Source: Myoxocephalus aenaeus (Eukaryota > Chordata > Actinopteri > Perciformes > Cottidae). Taken from it: a DNA stretch of 64,000 nt. This document shows, piece by piece, positions 47,833-59,067 of this stretch (position 1 is its first letter; each line of letters begins with the position of its first letter). The notes beneath the pieces are model-generated. The model saw only the letters and a list, made by a program, of their open reading frames with translations, was not told the DNA's origin and did no database searches. The stretch lies in assembly GCA_038501785.1 (NCBI GenBank), contig JBAMJR010000086.1, positions 659,001 through 723,000 of the forward strand, in the 5' to 3' direction. A program made the translations under genes and the position numbers.

Positions 47833-48462
47833 GTTGGCAAGAGAGACCAGTGAGGAGTCCAAGAGAAAAGGATGTGCAGTGACTACGGAGGTGAATTTGC
47901 TGTTAGTTGAACACTTAAATTAGACACTGTGAGCTTTCATTTGCAGATGCTTTGTGAACGGTTTTAGCCTCTTCTGTATTTTCAGAATGTGTGTGGATCA
48001 TTCACATTTATACTAATGCCTACTGACATTGCTTTAAAAACTATTGTTTGTTCATTTTTGCTCTCCAAACATTTTAAAATGAAGGAAGATAACATAGAAA
48101 GAGCAAAAAGATTGAAGCTAGTTCTGCAATTTGATATTATTGTATATTAAGTCGACCGTGGCAAAAAAACAACAACTTCAGGTTGACTTGTTTCAAGCAC
48201 TTATTTAAAAAGCGAAGAACAAGATTAACTCTTTGAAGAGCAAAAAATACCAAATGTAGTTTTACTGCAGTCGACATGTTGCACTATCCTGTTTCAATAA
48301 CAATGAGCTGTGCCGGAGGCCATAATTCACTCATCTAAAAAAAAAAAAAGTTTCTTAAATCGCAAACTCCTGCTTCATTTCTTCCATTAGGATCTGTGAG
48401 GTTCTACTATATACATACAGTGCAAGTCTAGCTGTGACATCCAGACAAGGTTGAAGTGACAT
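47833..48462. other. Intergenic, no gene seen
   Basis: Unique-looking AT-rich DNA between two repeats. Confidence 0.5.
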
Positions 48463-48530
48463 GGTGTCCATAATCAGGAATCAATGGACCACACGGTTGC
48501 AGAGTCCATTCATTCCTGATCATGGACACC
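48463..48530. repeat. Foldback with 27-bp arms and 14-nt loop
   Basis: Arm 48463-48489 pairs with 48504-48530 with two mismatches. One of the two becomes a G-U wobble if the minus strand is transcribed. It lies 150 bp before a SINE. Confidence 0.9.
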
Positions 48531-48680
48531 TCGAAGGGCATCAACACGCTTATACCAGGTCACTTGCCAAAGAAAAGAAAAATAAGGATCATTAATTCAT
48601 ATTTTCACGCAACCAAAATCAAAAACAAGTTTTTCACAAGCCATCCACATTCATATTTCTTCACTTTGACGTTTTTTTGA

Positions 48681-48855
48681 GGGCGACTGCGGCTCAGGAG
48701 TAGAGCAGAGTCGTCCTTCAATCAGAGGATTGTCCATGTGTCCTTGTCCTTGAATGATTAGAGGAGAAACACAGGAGACACCTATAGTAGCCCTGCCATC
48801 AGTGTATGCATGGAGGAATGATGACATGGAGAGTTAAAGCACTTTGAGAGACACA
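48681..48855 (+). mobile_element. tRNA-derived SINE, copy 2
   Basis: The head ggcgactgcggctcaggagt keeps an A-box-like tgcggctcagg. Then come gtcgtccttcaatcagagga, gtgtccttg, catcagtgtatg and the typical 3' body gaatgatgacatg ... taaagcactttgagag. It is the same family as the copy at 39906. The B box has decayed. The minisatellite begins at its 3' end. Confidence 0.65.
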
Positions 48856-49893
48856 TGGAGAGACACGGCTCTATGGAGAGACATGGAGAGACATGGCTCT
48901 ATGGAGAGACATGGAGAGACATGGAGAGACATGGCTCTATGGAGAGACATGGAGAGACATGGAGAGACATGGAGAGACATGGAGAGACACGGCTCTATAG
49001 GAGAGACATGGCTCTATGGAGAGACACGGCTCTATGGAGAGACACGGCTCTATAGGAGAGACATGGAGAGACATGGAGAGACACGGCTCTATAGGAGAGA
49101 CATGGAGAGACATGGAGAGACATGGCTCTATAGGAGAGACATGGCTCTATAGGAGAGACATGGCTCTATAGGAGAGACACGGCTCTATAGGAGAGACATG
49201 GAGAGACATGGCTCTATAGGAGAGACATGGAGAGACATGGAGAGACATGGCTCTATAGGAGAGACATGGAGAGACATGGAGAGACATGGCTCTATGGAGA
49301 GACACGGCTCTATAGGAGAGACATGGAGAGACATGGAGAGACATGGAGAGACACGGCTCTATGGAGAGACATGGAGAGACATGGAGAGACATGGAGAGAC
49401 ATGTCTCTATGGAGAGACATGGAGAGACATGGAGAGACACGGCTCTATGGAGAGACATGGAGAGACATGGAGAGACACGGCTCTATAGGAGAGACATGGA
49501 GAGACATGGAGAGACACGGCTCTATGGAGAGACATGGAGAGACATGGAGAGACACGGCTCTATAGGAGAGACATGGAGAGACACGGCTCTATGGAGAGAC
49601 ATGGAGAGACATGGCTCTATGGAGAGACACGGCTCTATAGGAGAGACACAGCTCTATAGGAGAGACATGGAGAGACATGGAGAGACATGGAGAGACATGG
49701 AGAGACACGGCTCTATAGGAGAGACATGGAGAGACATGGAGAGACATGGCTCTATGGAGAGACATGGAGAGACATGGAGAGACATGGAGAGACATGTCTC
49801 TATGGAGAGACATGTCTCTCCATAGAGACATGGCTCTATAGGAGAGACATGGAGAGACACGGCTCTATGGAGAGACATGTCTCTATGGAGTTC
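48846..49893 (+). repeat. Complex minisatellite of 10-bp and 18/19-bp modules
   Basis: Module 1 is ggagagacat. Module 2 is ggctctat(a)ggagagacac or ...cat. They alternate in variable numbers for 1,048 bp. The array begins where the SINE 3' end reads tgagagacacatggagagac. Because stop codons are absent, long open frames of MERHGETW type appear on both strands; they are not genes. Near the end (49793-49832) is a perfect palindrome. Confidence 0.97.
49793..49832. repeat. 40-bp perfect palindrome at the minisatellite end
   Basis: Centred on gagacatgtctc between 49812 and 49813. All 20 base pairs match and there is no loop. It marks the point where module orientation flips for a short distance. 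Confidence 0.95.
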
Positions 49894-50275
49894 GGTCCAC
49901 CACTTTGATCCAGAAATATATCTCAACAACAAATAGATGGATCGACCTGAAAGTTTTGTGCAAAACATTCATATTCCCCAAAGAATAAATTCCAAAGACT
50001 TTAACTCATAAGGTTGAAAGTTTAGTTTTTTTTTATAGACACATCTCAACAAACGCAGAATGGATTGCTGTGAAATTTTGTAAAAACGAAAAACAGGAAG
50101 ATCTGATATAACTTTGATCCATCATCTAGTGGTGTCATCAAGTAAAATGATCATTTTGTCCAGTAACTTTTTTTTTTATTATTTCGGACCAAATTCCTGC
50201 AAAACATACCCATCCATGTCACCTGTACTTTATGTTTAGTGTTAATTAGCCAATGTTACGGCATCGCACATTCAA
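49894..50275 (+). repeat. Dispersed teleost repeat (atctcaacaac...ttggatggattgc type), copy 1
   Basis: Pieces in order: atatctcaacaacaaatag, gatggatcgac, cattcatattccccaaag, a second partial unit with atctcaacaaacgcag and tggattgctgtgaaatt, then cctgtactttatgtttagtg and taattagccaatgtta. The same family occurs at 52915-53345. Confidence 0.5.
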
Positions 50276-52075
50276 TAGAATATGAAATTTATAATTTAGT
50301 GACAGAAAACCCCAAAAAACTTGTTTTGGACAAACATTATTATTATGGGGAGAAAAAAAAACTAGCAAACTGCAGCAAATCCATGTTTCTGGTCACATTA
50401 CCATCTACTCAAGTGTGTCTTTGACTTGAGAGACTTGGAATTAATAATGATAGATTATGCAATTTTAGTTACTGCTTTAAGCGGAAGATAAGCTTGGATG
50501 ATTAGTTATTTTTGCTAATAAACGTGGATAAATGAATTCAGCAAGACACATGAAAAATACATTCATACATTGTTTATACCCCTCCATCCCTCCTGATACC
50601 TTCGAGTCTTGTTTGTTGTCTCCACCCGAAACGAGGCGTCACATCGGCAAGTAAAAATAGCTTAATTTCTCATTAGGCCACCAAAGATTGTAACTGACCT
50701 GCAAATGATTATTGCCACGCTGTAAAATTGCTTTAATTTCTAAATTAAAATGTTTGATTACAACGATTAAGGACTGAAATTAGACCTCTGAGAAGTATGA
50801 ATCACCAGAGCCACTGAGAACCAGTGACGGCTCAATGGAGACACACACACACAGCGGATAGGTGGAGTGTTCAGTGTCTGTATGTCTCTCGGCTGCAAAA
50901 GCTCCTAATGGTTGTGTCAGAGTTGTTGTTCAGACAACAGGAAGAGCAGTGTTAAGCATAAAAGCAAGTGGAAAAAAACATCCTGGAAAAACATGGAAAA
51001 ATAGCTTGAGTTTTATATCTTTATATATTTTATATCTAAGTGTCGTAGGTGAGTGTGATGATGCTCTGTTTTTCACATGATCTGATCAGACGACCTGTGT
51101 TCCCATTAGCCAAAAGATGCAAGCAGAAACATACACGATACGCTCAAAACACACACACACACACACACACACCGACCACAGGCTGTTTTTTCCTGCTCCC
51201 ACAGTAGAGCAGAGGATAATGGGAAAGATTAGTGTGAGCGGCTGATGCCCGGCGGCCCTTTCTCTGAGAGCGCGGCAGACGAGGATGCCGGCTCTCAGAG
51301 GCCCTCGCCAATTAGAGCGTCCACTCTATAGCGGGGCCGGGGACTAATGAAGAGGCCGGAGCACGGGAGTGGAGGCGGGCGGCCCGGGATCGATCCCCAG
51401 CCCAGTGAGGGCACAGGTGGGGCGCCGGCGTAGGAAAGCCTGGGGACTCAAGGACCGCATCGCTTCCCTCCATCATACATTGGTCGCACCACGAGGGAGA
51501 CGTGGCCACATCTTCTTCTATGTTCCCCCGTTTCCTCTCTCAACATCATCACACTCCTTTTCACATGTTCTAAATTGTTCTGCCTCTCGATCCCCAAACT
51601 TCTTGTGCTTCTGTGCATCGAGGTGGATGCTGCTGTGTCTCGTTGTTAGTCTCTCATGCCTCTAGCTTCGTTATGTCAAACTAAAACATCATGGAAATTG
51701 AGTTTTTCAAGCCTGACGTTTCTTTAGAATAATCCTTCCAGAGCGGTAATTGTTCGCCCGGAGTGGGCGATATACTTCAGCCTCTCCTTTTCACTGTGAG
51801 ATTTAACAAGCTCTATTCTGTGAATGTCAGGTTGTCAATAACCTGAAGTATTAATGGGGCAACATGAAGGATAAAGCTCGAGTTATTTTGGATTTGTATT
51901 CGCCACACTCGCAGTATTGCGGTAGTGATAGCAAAGCCTGTCGGTCCAGACTAAATTGAATTGCCATGACAAGTGGTGAAGTCAGTCACGATCCTTAAGA
52001 TCATAATTTACTATATGAACATCATATAGTGTTTAATTAAAAAGATTTATAACGACAGATTGAGATATATTCTTG
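50276..52075. other. Intergenic, no gene seen
   Basis: A (CA)13 array lies at 51147-51173. At 51190-51320 the DNA is GC-rich with a 10-bp inverted pair (ctctgagagc/gctctcagag, 51261-51299) and could be a conserved element. Confidence 0.45.
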
Positions 52076-52079
52076 TTTC

Positions 52080-52235
52080 TTAGAGAAGTAGGGTTGTGTT
52101 CTAGTAGACTTCCATATAATCAACCAGAGGAGTCGCCCCCTGATGGACATTAGAGAGAATGCAAGTTTAAGGCACTTCAGCATCGGGTTCATTTCCCAGA
52201 ACCGGAGGTTGCCGTCTGTACCCAAAGGATGTAGC
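52080..52235 (+). repeat. Dispersed teleost repeat (gagtcgccccctgatggacatt type)
   Basis: The block gagtcgccccctgatggaca, aagtttaaggcacttcagca and accggaggttgccgtc has the look of a known short interspersed family of fish. Class not assigned. Confidence 0.45.
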
Positions 52236-52914
52236 TTACAATTTTTGGGGGAATCTCCTGACTTTTAATCAATTGCCCCAATGAGATTGAACTTTTTGGT
52301 TCTGAATCATGGTCATGATCCCTAGAGGGGGATTTCTAATGTGTTTTCATGTTAGCATTTAGCTTAAAGCTAAACAGTGCTGAATACAGCCTCACAGAGC
52401 TGCTGGCGTGGCTGTAGACTCTTACTCTTCTTTTTAACAACTATTACCAAACCAGATTACTAACCAGATATAACTTGAAAACATGTTTTGTCTGTGTAGC
52501 CACGTTGCTGGCATGGGGCCTTAATAAGTAAGGAGCCCCATACCATTCCAGTGTCATCCACAAACACATTAAAAAAAGCTGTAGGTGTCACCATTATATG
52601 GGTGTCATATTCCTTCATTAAAACAAACTACAATAATAACTGTGTGGAGTAACACCTGAGCATGCAAATGTCACAGTATGTCTTTTTTGTTTGTACCACC
52701 ATCCTTATTATTTAAATGCATCCATTATGACATTGTGTTTGACACTGTATGAACACCTGGAAACCACGGGGTCCTAAAAGCCCCTAAAAATAAGCACAAT
52801 GTTTACTTTTTATAAAAATAAAACACACTCACTCTATATATTCTGATCATGCCCACTGCCACTCAGTCTTTGATAAGGTCAGGACCCTTTGCCTCCCCCT
52901 CAATGTTTCCGCTT

Positions 52915-53345
52915 CTCCACGATGATCAGCATGCTAATAGAGCTAATTGCCATTTCTAGTTTGGGATTAGCATTCAGAGGGAAGGACTGGCCAGCAGGGC
53001 TGACAGCTGTGAGGGCTAAAGCTAACGCTAGCTCCGATGTTCCAAGAATTTCTGTTAGAGACCATCAATATGCACAACGTGGACAACAGCAGCTCATAAA
53101 GGCCACCACACATTTCACCAACTATGGACTGTAATGAAATTTGGTTGACATTCATGTTCCCCAGAGGATGAATCCTGATGAATTTGCTGATCCCCTGATT
53201 TTTTCTTCAGCACCATCAGCAGGTTGAGAAGATAGTTTTTTTTAAGCCAAATATCCTCATAACTACTGAATGGATTGGCAAAAAAATAAGTTGTACAGAC
53301 ATTCATGTTCCCCAGACAATGTATCCTAATGACATTTGTGATACA
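52915..53345 (+). repeat. Dispersed teleost repeat (cattcatgttccccagagga type), copy 2
   Basis: It contains agcatgctaatagagctaat, two partial tandem units with cattcatgttccccaga, and actactgaatggattggc. It is the same family as the copy at 49894-50275. Confidence 0.5.
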
Positions 53346-53493
53346 TTGAGATGTGTTCAATACTTCAGTTGTCACTCTGCTTTACATAAAAAATAAATAA
53401 ATAAAAGATAGTATATATATATTGATAATATAAATCGTTATATTCTGTTGATATTCTTCATTTCATTATTCTTATGTCAATATACTGATAAAC

Positions 53494-53938
53494 AGGTGTG
53501 GGTGTTGTAGTGCTGAGGCGTGTGAACCTTGAGGAACAGACCACCAGATGTTTCTCAGACACTTCTTACAGACAATATTTGTTAAACTGACCTCGCACAA
53601 CCTGAACTCTTCTAGACATTAGGGAAGCAGACTGGTCGTTGCACGTCCCAGCCTTGTGAGAAAAGATGAGGACACGATTCTCCTCCTTCTAGACGGGTTA
53701 GAGCCAATTAAATGTTAGATGTTCATGACGGAAAGCCGCGTATTAAAGAGCCGAACTTCCGGCTGTTCGGGGTGTTTTTGGACGGTCAACCTGCGTGTTG
53801 ACTGGACGACTCCCTGCTATCGCGATTGCAGCGCTTGTTACTTTGCTTGTGATCAAGGAAAATAAATTCCAAGAACAAGAGAAGTTGTTTGGCTAAGTTC
53901 TTCCGGAGGCTACACCAGGCATCCAATAATTATTACAC
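53494..53938 (+). mobile_element. Possible solo LTR of a retrotransposon
   Basis: A 445-bp stretch begins TGTG and ends TTACA, with an AATAAA (at about 53863) about 75 bp before the end and no coding frame. It is less AT-rich than its flanks. No clear target duplication is seen because the right flank is an AT array. A shorter start at 53713 is possible. Confidence 0.25.
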
Positions 53939-53939
53939 G

Positions 53940-53944
<5 letters not shown>

Positions 53945-53990
<46 letters not shown>
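53945..53990. repeat. (AT)23 microsatellite
   Basis: Pure AT array. Confidence 0.96.
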
Positions 53991-53992
<2 letters not shown>

Positions 53993-54103
53993 CCATAAGA
54001 ACCCGGACCCCTATTATAGACTAAATAGACCACACATTTCTGACATTGTTTCAAAATAGTGTCAAATATTTGAAATGTTACATATGTCACATTGGGCGTT
54101 AAT

Positions 54104-54109
<6 letters not shown>

Positions 54110-54170
<61 letters not shown>
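54110..54170. repeat. (AT)30 microsatellite
   Basis: Pure AT array, 120 bp from the previous one. Each can form a cruciform. Confidence 0.96.
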
Positions 54171-54176
<6 letters not shown>

Positions 54177-57100
54177 TTAAATAATTATAACACGATTTTT
54201 TGGTTTACATTTGTTTTAATATGCTTTGGATTGAACAATATAAAGTATGTTAGCTAAATATCATTGAATCAGACAAATTAACTGAGCAGATCCTAATTAT
54301 GTTTAGGTTAAATTCCGATGTGAAGTATGTGTCACAAATATTTTTATCTGATTTGTTTTATATCAGTTTCTTCAAGAAATGTCCTCACAGCAGGTTCAAC
54401 ACATTAAAGGACATGCTAATTAAGCATCATAATTATTAAACAGGTAAATCTTACCTTTAACAACGAAAAACAAGCTTTTTAAATTAAGCACTTCCTTCAG
54501 ATCTGTTACAACCTGGATCAGCCATCTTGGAAAGGTTGTTATGGGAACACAAAATCATAAGACCTGTCACATGACCCACCAAGATGTTCAGTAGGTATCA
54601 CTTAGGGACTTCATGAATTAAAATGAAGGATAAAGATGTGGAACTTTGGGTCCTTATGAGATAGACATTCAACACATAGCTTAAATTGTATTGATACCAG
54701 CTTAATAGAAAATAAATTACATCTGAGGAATCAGGAGTTTTTCAAAGATATTCTCAAGGTAGTTGTAGAGTCATTGGTAGTCATGGGATGGAGGAGGAGA
54801 GCCGTGTGCGATCTTTTGAGAAACGCTGTGAAGATGAGGTTTAATTGCTTTTCTTTGAACCTGATTCCCAGACATGGGCTCTTATAGGTGTCCTCGTCAT
54901 CGGGGAATAGAGGTGGGCTGTGATATAAATACTTCACGGTACAGCGTGAGTCATGATTTATAATATACCTGAAGTTCGACAAGAGGGAGTATGAATGAGT
55001 CCCCTGCTGCCCCAGAGGAATCTTTGACTACACGGGATAAACAAGAAAGATTAATCAAAATGAAGCAACTGTAAAGCTACAGTGCACGATGCAATAGTTC
55101 CCCTTTTCTTTGTGGATGCCAGCATATGTTCATTTGTGCGTTACGCATGTTTCATTGTTGTTAATATTGTTAGTATCACAGTGGCCAACATGGTTTAAAT
55201 GGGCTTTTAACCCCTAAGTGCAGCGCAAGAACAAAAGTTGCTGGTGTGGGTTACAATGAGCAGCAACATGCATTATTGATCTGAGATAATTTAATGAGAG
55301 AGATTGTGGAAGAACAGAAGTGATCTATATGGCATCAGATATAATGAACATGTGTGTCAATGCAGTCGGATGACTCCCAAGAGTTGAATCCTAATGGTGG
55401 CCGAGGTGTGGTCAAATTCTAATTGTATGGATTATTTAATTGATGGCGAGAGGTAAAAGAAATGGACAGAAAAAAAACAATCAAAAGACAGATAAATGGA
55501 TATATAAGATTATAAACATTTGTTATTATACAAAAAATAGTCATTTGGATCCAAAACAAGACAGAGAGTGTTTGACTGAGAAAGAAAAAGAGAGGTTAAT
55601 TAGGGACGCATAGCCCAGATGGCGGTTCAGATTTATCTTCTAGTTTTAATTTGGTAAAACCAGTTTTGTTTTTTTTGTCTCACCTAATCCGACAACAATT
55701 CAGTGTGAACTCCTCATTACCGGATATCAAACCACAGATCAGCATGGAGCTACAGACGAAACAGTATTTGGGGGAACGTCACTGATACGTGGGTGTAATC
55801 TGCAAGGCCTGGTTCAAGGATTAAGTATAAATAGGGATTCATAGGATCTAAATTGGCATACATTTGCAGAAAAGTTGAGTTTAACACTCTCTATCACTTA
55901 TTTGAAATACCTGTTAGAACAGTTAGAGGTATGATGTGAAGCAAAGAGTCAAAGACACACTCATGTCCGTCTGTAAATATGAAACTACAGCGAGGGAATA
56001 GTTAGCTTAGTTTAGCTAACTGGCAGCTGGCATGGCGCTGTCGAAAAGTTTAAAGAAATCCCCCTACAAGCAGCTCTAAAGCTAAATAATGAAGACATTA
56101 TTTTATTTGTTTAATCTGTCCACAAAATTAAGTTTAAAAACAGTCCCAGTTTCCAATGTTTATGCTAAAATATGCTAACTAATGCCTAGCACTAGCTTAA
56201 AATGTAACAGACATACATGATAGTGGTATAAACAGTTAAGTAGGACGAGTTTCCTGTCTGACACTAAAATGGTATTTTTCTGACACAAATCATGAGAAAA
56301 TGTGTTTGTTCGAGACCTTTCTCGATCTCAGAATCACGAGATCTGGCGACTAACCAACGCCCTCGCTAGCTCACTTTTGTAATGCAAAATAACCGATGGC
56401 TGTGCAAATATCACATTTTCAAATATCACATTCTAGCAAATGAAAATACAAGTACATTATTCTATCATCCAACACTTCCTGACAAGGTGATAGATGGGAG
56501 GAGGCAGGAAGTGTGAACCATTTAAACCATTGGCGAAGCTTGTAAAGTGTCATCTTTGGTCTCCATCAGGAATAAGAACGCAATGAAGCCTATTTCTAAT
56601 GCCGAAATATTACTTTGAAAATAGATTTTTCGAGATTCCTCGAAAAACAAATCGCCGAGAAGTCATCCTCTTTTATCTTATTTGTAATTGTTCTATTTTC
56701 ATTTACCAAAAGAAATACAAAAGTAACAGCTGGCGATCATTTTTAAGAAACTAACGCTAAGCTGTGAGCTCTCTGGCAATTTATCTTATTTACATCATAC
56801 ACGGATATAATTAAATATAGGCTAAACATATCAGTCAAACACTGAGGAAACGAGCAGGAAAGAGGATAATACCTGCTGCGTTTCCCCTTTGTAGTTTTCG
56901 GTGATTGCCCCCCGGTCGACAGGCCGACAAGCTTAATGTCCCCGTGACACGGGGATATTTCCCATTCTCTACGCGCTGTGCTAATACGACATGCCACTTT
57001 GGGTTTCAGACATATTTTTCAGTCTTATTAAAGTTCTCGGCTGAAGCCTTTTAGGACATAACGGTGAGAGCAATTAAAAGCCAGATTCACAATCTATTGG

Positions 57101-57540
57101 AGGAGAAGGTCTCCCCGAGGTGTCTGAACTACTGTACTTCTAACATTCACCACGACTTCCACAATAATAGTAGTACTTCTACTACTGCTTCTACTACTTC
57201 AAGCTGAGTGCATGAACAACAACATCATGCAAATGTGTCTTCAAAGTATGAGAAAATATAACATTTATATTCATGCATAAATAGAGATTATTATGCCATT
57301 ATGTAACTAGCCTGGCTGGAGATAGCTTGTGTATGTTCACGCTCGGTCTGAAGAAAAAAAAGCTTCACAGGAAATGAATAACTTCTCCATGAATCTTGAT
57401 TGTTTCCGATGTGTTCAGTCTCTGAATAAATATAAAGTCTAAATAAAGTCTGCATGTGCATAGCGGGATGGGGGGGAGCTCCCTGGCTTTTGTCTTCATA
57501 TTCAGAACTTAATTAATTCAGAGACTCCAGAAGTGAGCAG
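54171..57540. other. Intergenic, no gene seen
   Basis: AT-rich DNA with no repeat array and no domain-bearing open frame. A motif like gctaactaatgcctagcact (near 56175) suggests fragments of an old repeat. Confidence 0.5.
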
Positions 57541-57548
57541 TTCCCCCC

Positions 57549-57581
57549 CACACACACACACAAACACACACACACACACAC
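57549..57581. repeat. Interrupted CA microsatellite
   Basis: CA array with one caaac interruption. Confidence 0.93.
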
Positions 57582-58224
57582 TGCACAACAAAAACATGTA
57601 TGTGTCCGTACAAACACACGCACACGCACCCAAACGATTGGTGACAGCTCTGACCTTCCCAATGACAGCGGCCTAACACCTGCTACATTCAGTGCCTTGT
57701 TGGGTCAATTAATTGGCAGAAAAAAATGGGGAATTAAAGAGAGTAGGAGGTTCCATCAGTCAGCAATTACATCAAGTGCTTACGTGCGTGTTTTGTACGT
57801 TTAATGACATGCAGATCTATATCGCCTTCTACGCGGACCTCACAGTTTCGGTTTTGTTTGTAAAGCCGGACGCAATCCCAGAATCCCCAGAGGAGAATTA
57901 CAACAGTCTTGTCAATTCTGTGGCATCTGGCTGGTGAAAAATAAATATACTAACTATATTTAATCTTAGCATACTTGAGTATACTTGAAGTCCTACTAAT
58001 CATAAGTATACTTAAAGAGTGCTATTTTGGAACAACTTATTTTGTACTTAATATAGTTTAGTTGTGATTAAATAGTATTTAAGCACAACTTGAAGTATGT
58101 TTAGTATATCTTTTTGTGCTAAAGTGGAACAACTTAATTCAAGTATACGACTGTGTATGTGTTAATATACATGCCGATGGCTCACTTAAATTAAACTTTT
58201 TTTGTGTTATAAAAATATTATTAG

Positions 58225-58225
<1 letters not shown>

Positions 58226-58263
<38 letters not shown>
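58226..58263. repeat. (AT)19 microsatellite
   Basis: Pure AT array 75 bp before the perfect hairpin. Confidence 0.95.
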
Positions 58264-58267
<4 letters not shown>

Positions 58268-58336
58268 CACAGTACAAATATGTAAACATTACAATATTAA
58301 TATGTTCATATTGTGGTAATAGTATACCAAAAGTAC

Positions 58337-58376
58337 TGGTGTCTGTGTAGATAGCACAGTATCTACACAGACACCA
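58337..58376. repeat. Perfect 17-bp hairpin with 6-nt loop
   Basis: Arms 58337-58353 and 58360-58376 are exact reverse complements; the loop is gcacag. No T-run or gene end is adjacent. Confidence 0.95.
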
Positions 58377-58820
58377 CAGTGGCCGTCTACGGGTAAGCTG
58401 TCTGATCAGTCAAAACTAAACTCAAGCCACAACAAAGTTGCCATGAGGTGGTGGTGGTGGCTATCGTTGCATTTTATCCCCCATCTTTCTTTCTTCTCCT
58501 TAGCTCAGTAATAAATGCCAAAAGAAATTGTCCTCTGAAGACGACGGCGGTCTATAACTAAAAGATAAATCAATGGAAACGTCCAACTAGTTTGTCCCCG
58601 CAGAGCGAGGTAACTGTCGGTTTGGTTAAAACAGACACAGAACGGAAAGAAGATTCTCACACGTGAATAATGACTCGAGGACATACGTCTTATTTGCAAA
58701 TCAGGAGCAAAATGAGTTGATTAAAGTGCAGGTTTGAGACGTTCCTTTGACACAAAAATCGTGATGACAAATTTTGGAGGTAGTTGTACAGTTCAGGTAA
58801 TTGGGAGTATCTGTCTGTCC

Positions 58821-58828
<8 letters not shown>

Positions 58829-58872
<44 letters not shown>
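58829..58872. repeat. (CA)21 microsatellite
   Basis: Pure CA array. Confidence 0.96.
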
Positions 58873-58873
<1 letters not shown>

Positions 58874-59031
58874 CAAACAATGCTGTGCAACAAAATGAGC
58901 AATCTCGTTATAATTTTCAGGCCTATTCATTTATTCATGAATTGGCTCCTTAAGGGGGCTACGGGACAAGCGGTTCATCAACGATGAATCCTTTAATAGA
59001 GAAAACCCTGCTGAGAGCAGCGGAGTGACGG

Positions 59032-59033
<2 letters not shown>

Positions 59034-59066
<33 letters not shown>
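59034..59066. repeat. (GT)16 microsatellite
   Basis: Pure GT array. Confidence 0.95.

Positions 59067-59067
<1 letters not shown>

Noticed and set aside
48844..49968. Long open frames of 80-160 codons on both strands with MERHGETWRDMERHG-like repeats
   Set aside because: They are a by-product of the stop-free minisatellite. They occur on both strands and in several frames and have no start context or domain.
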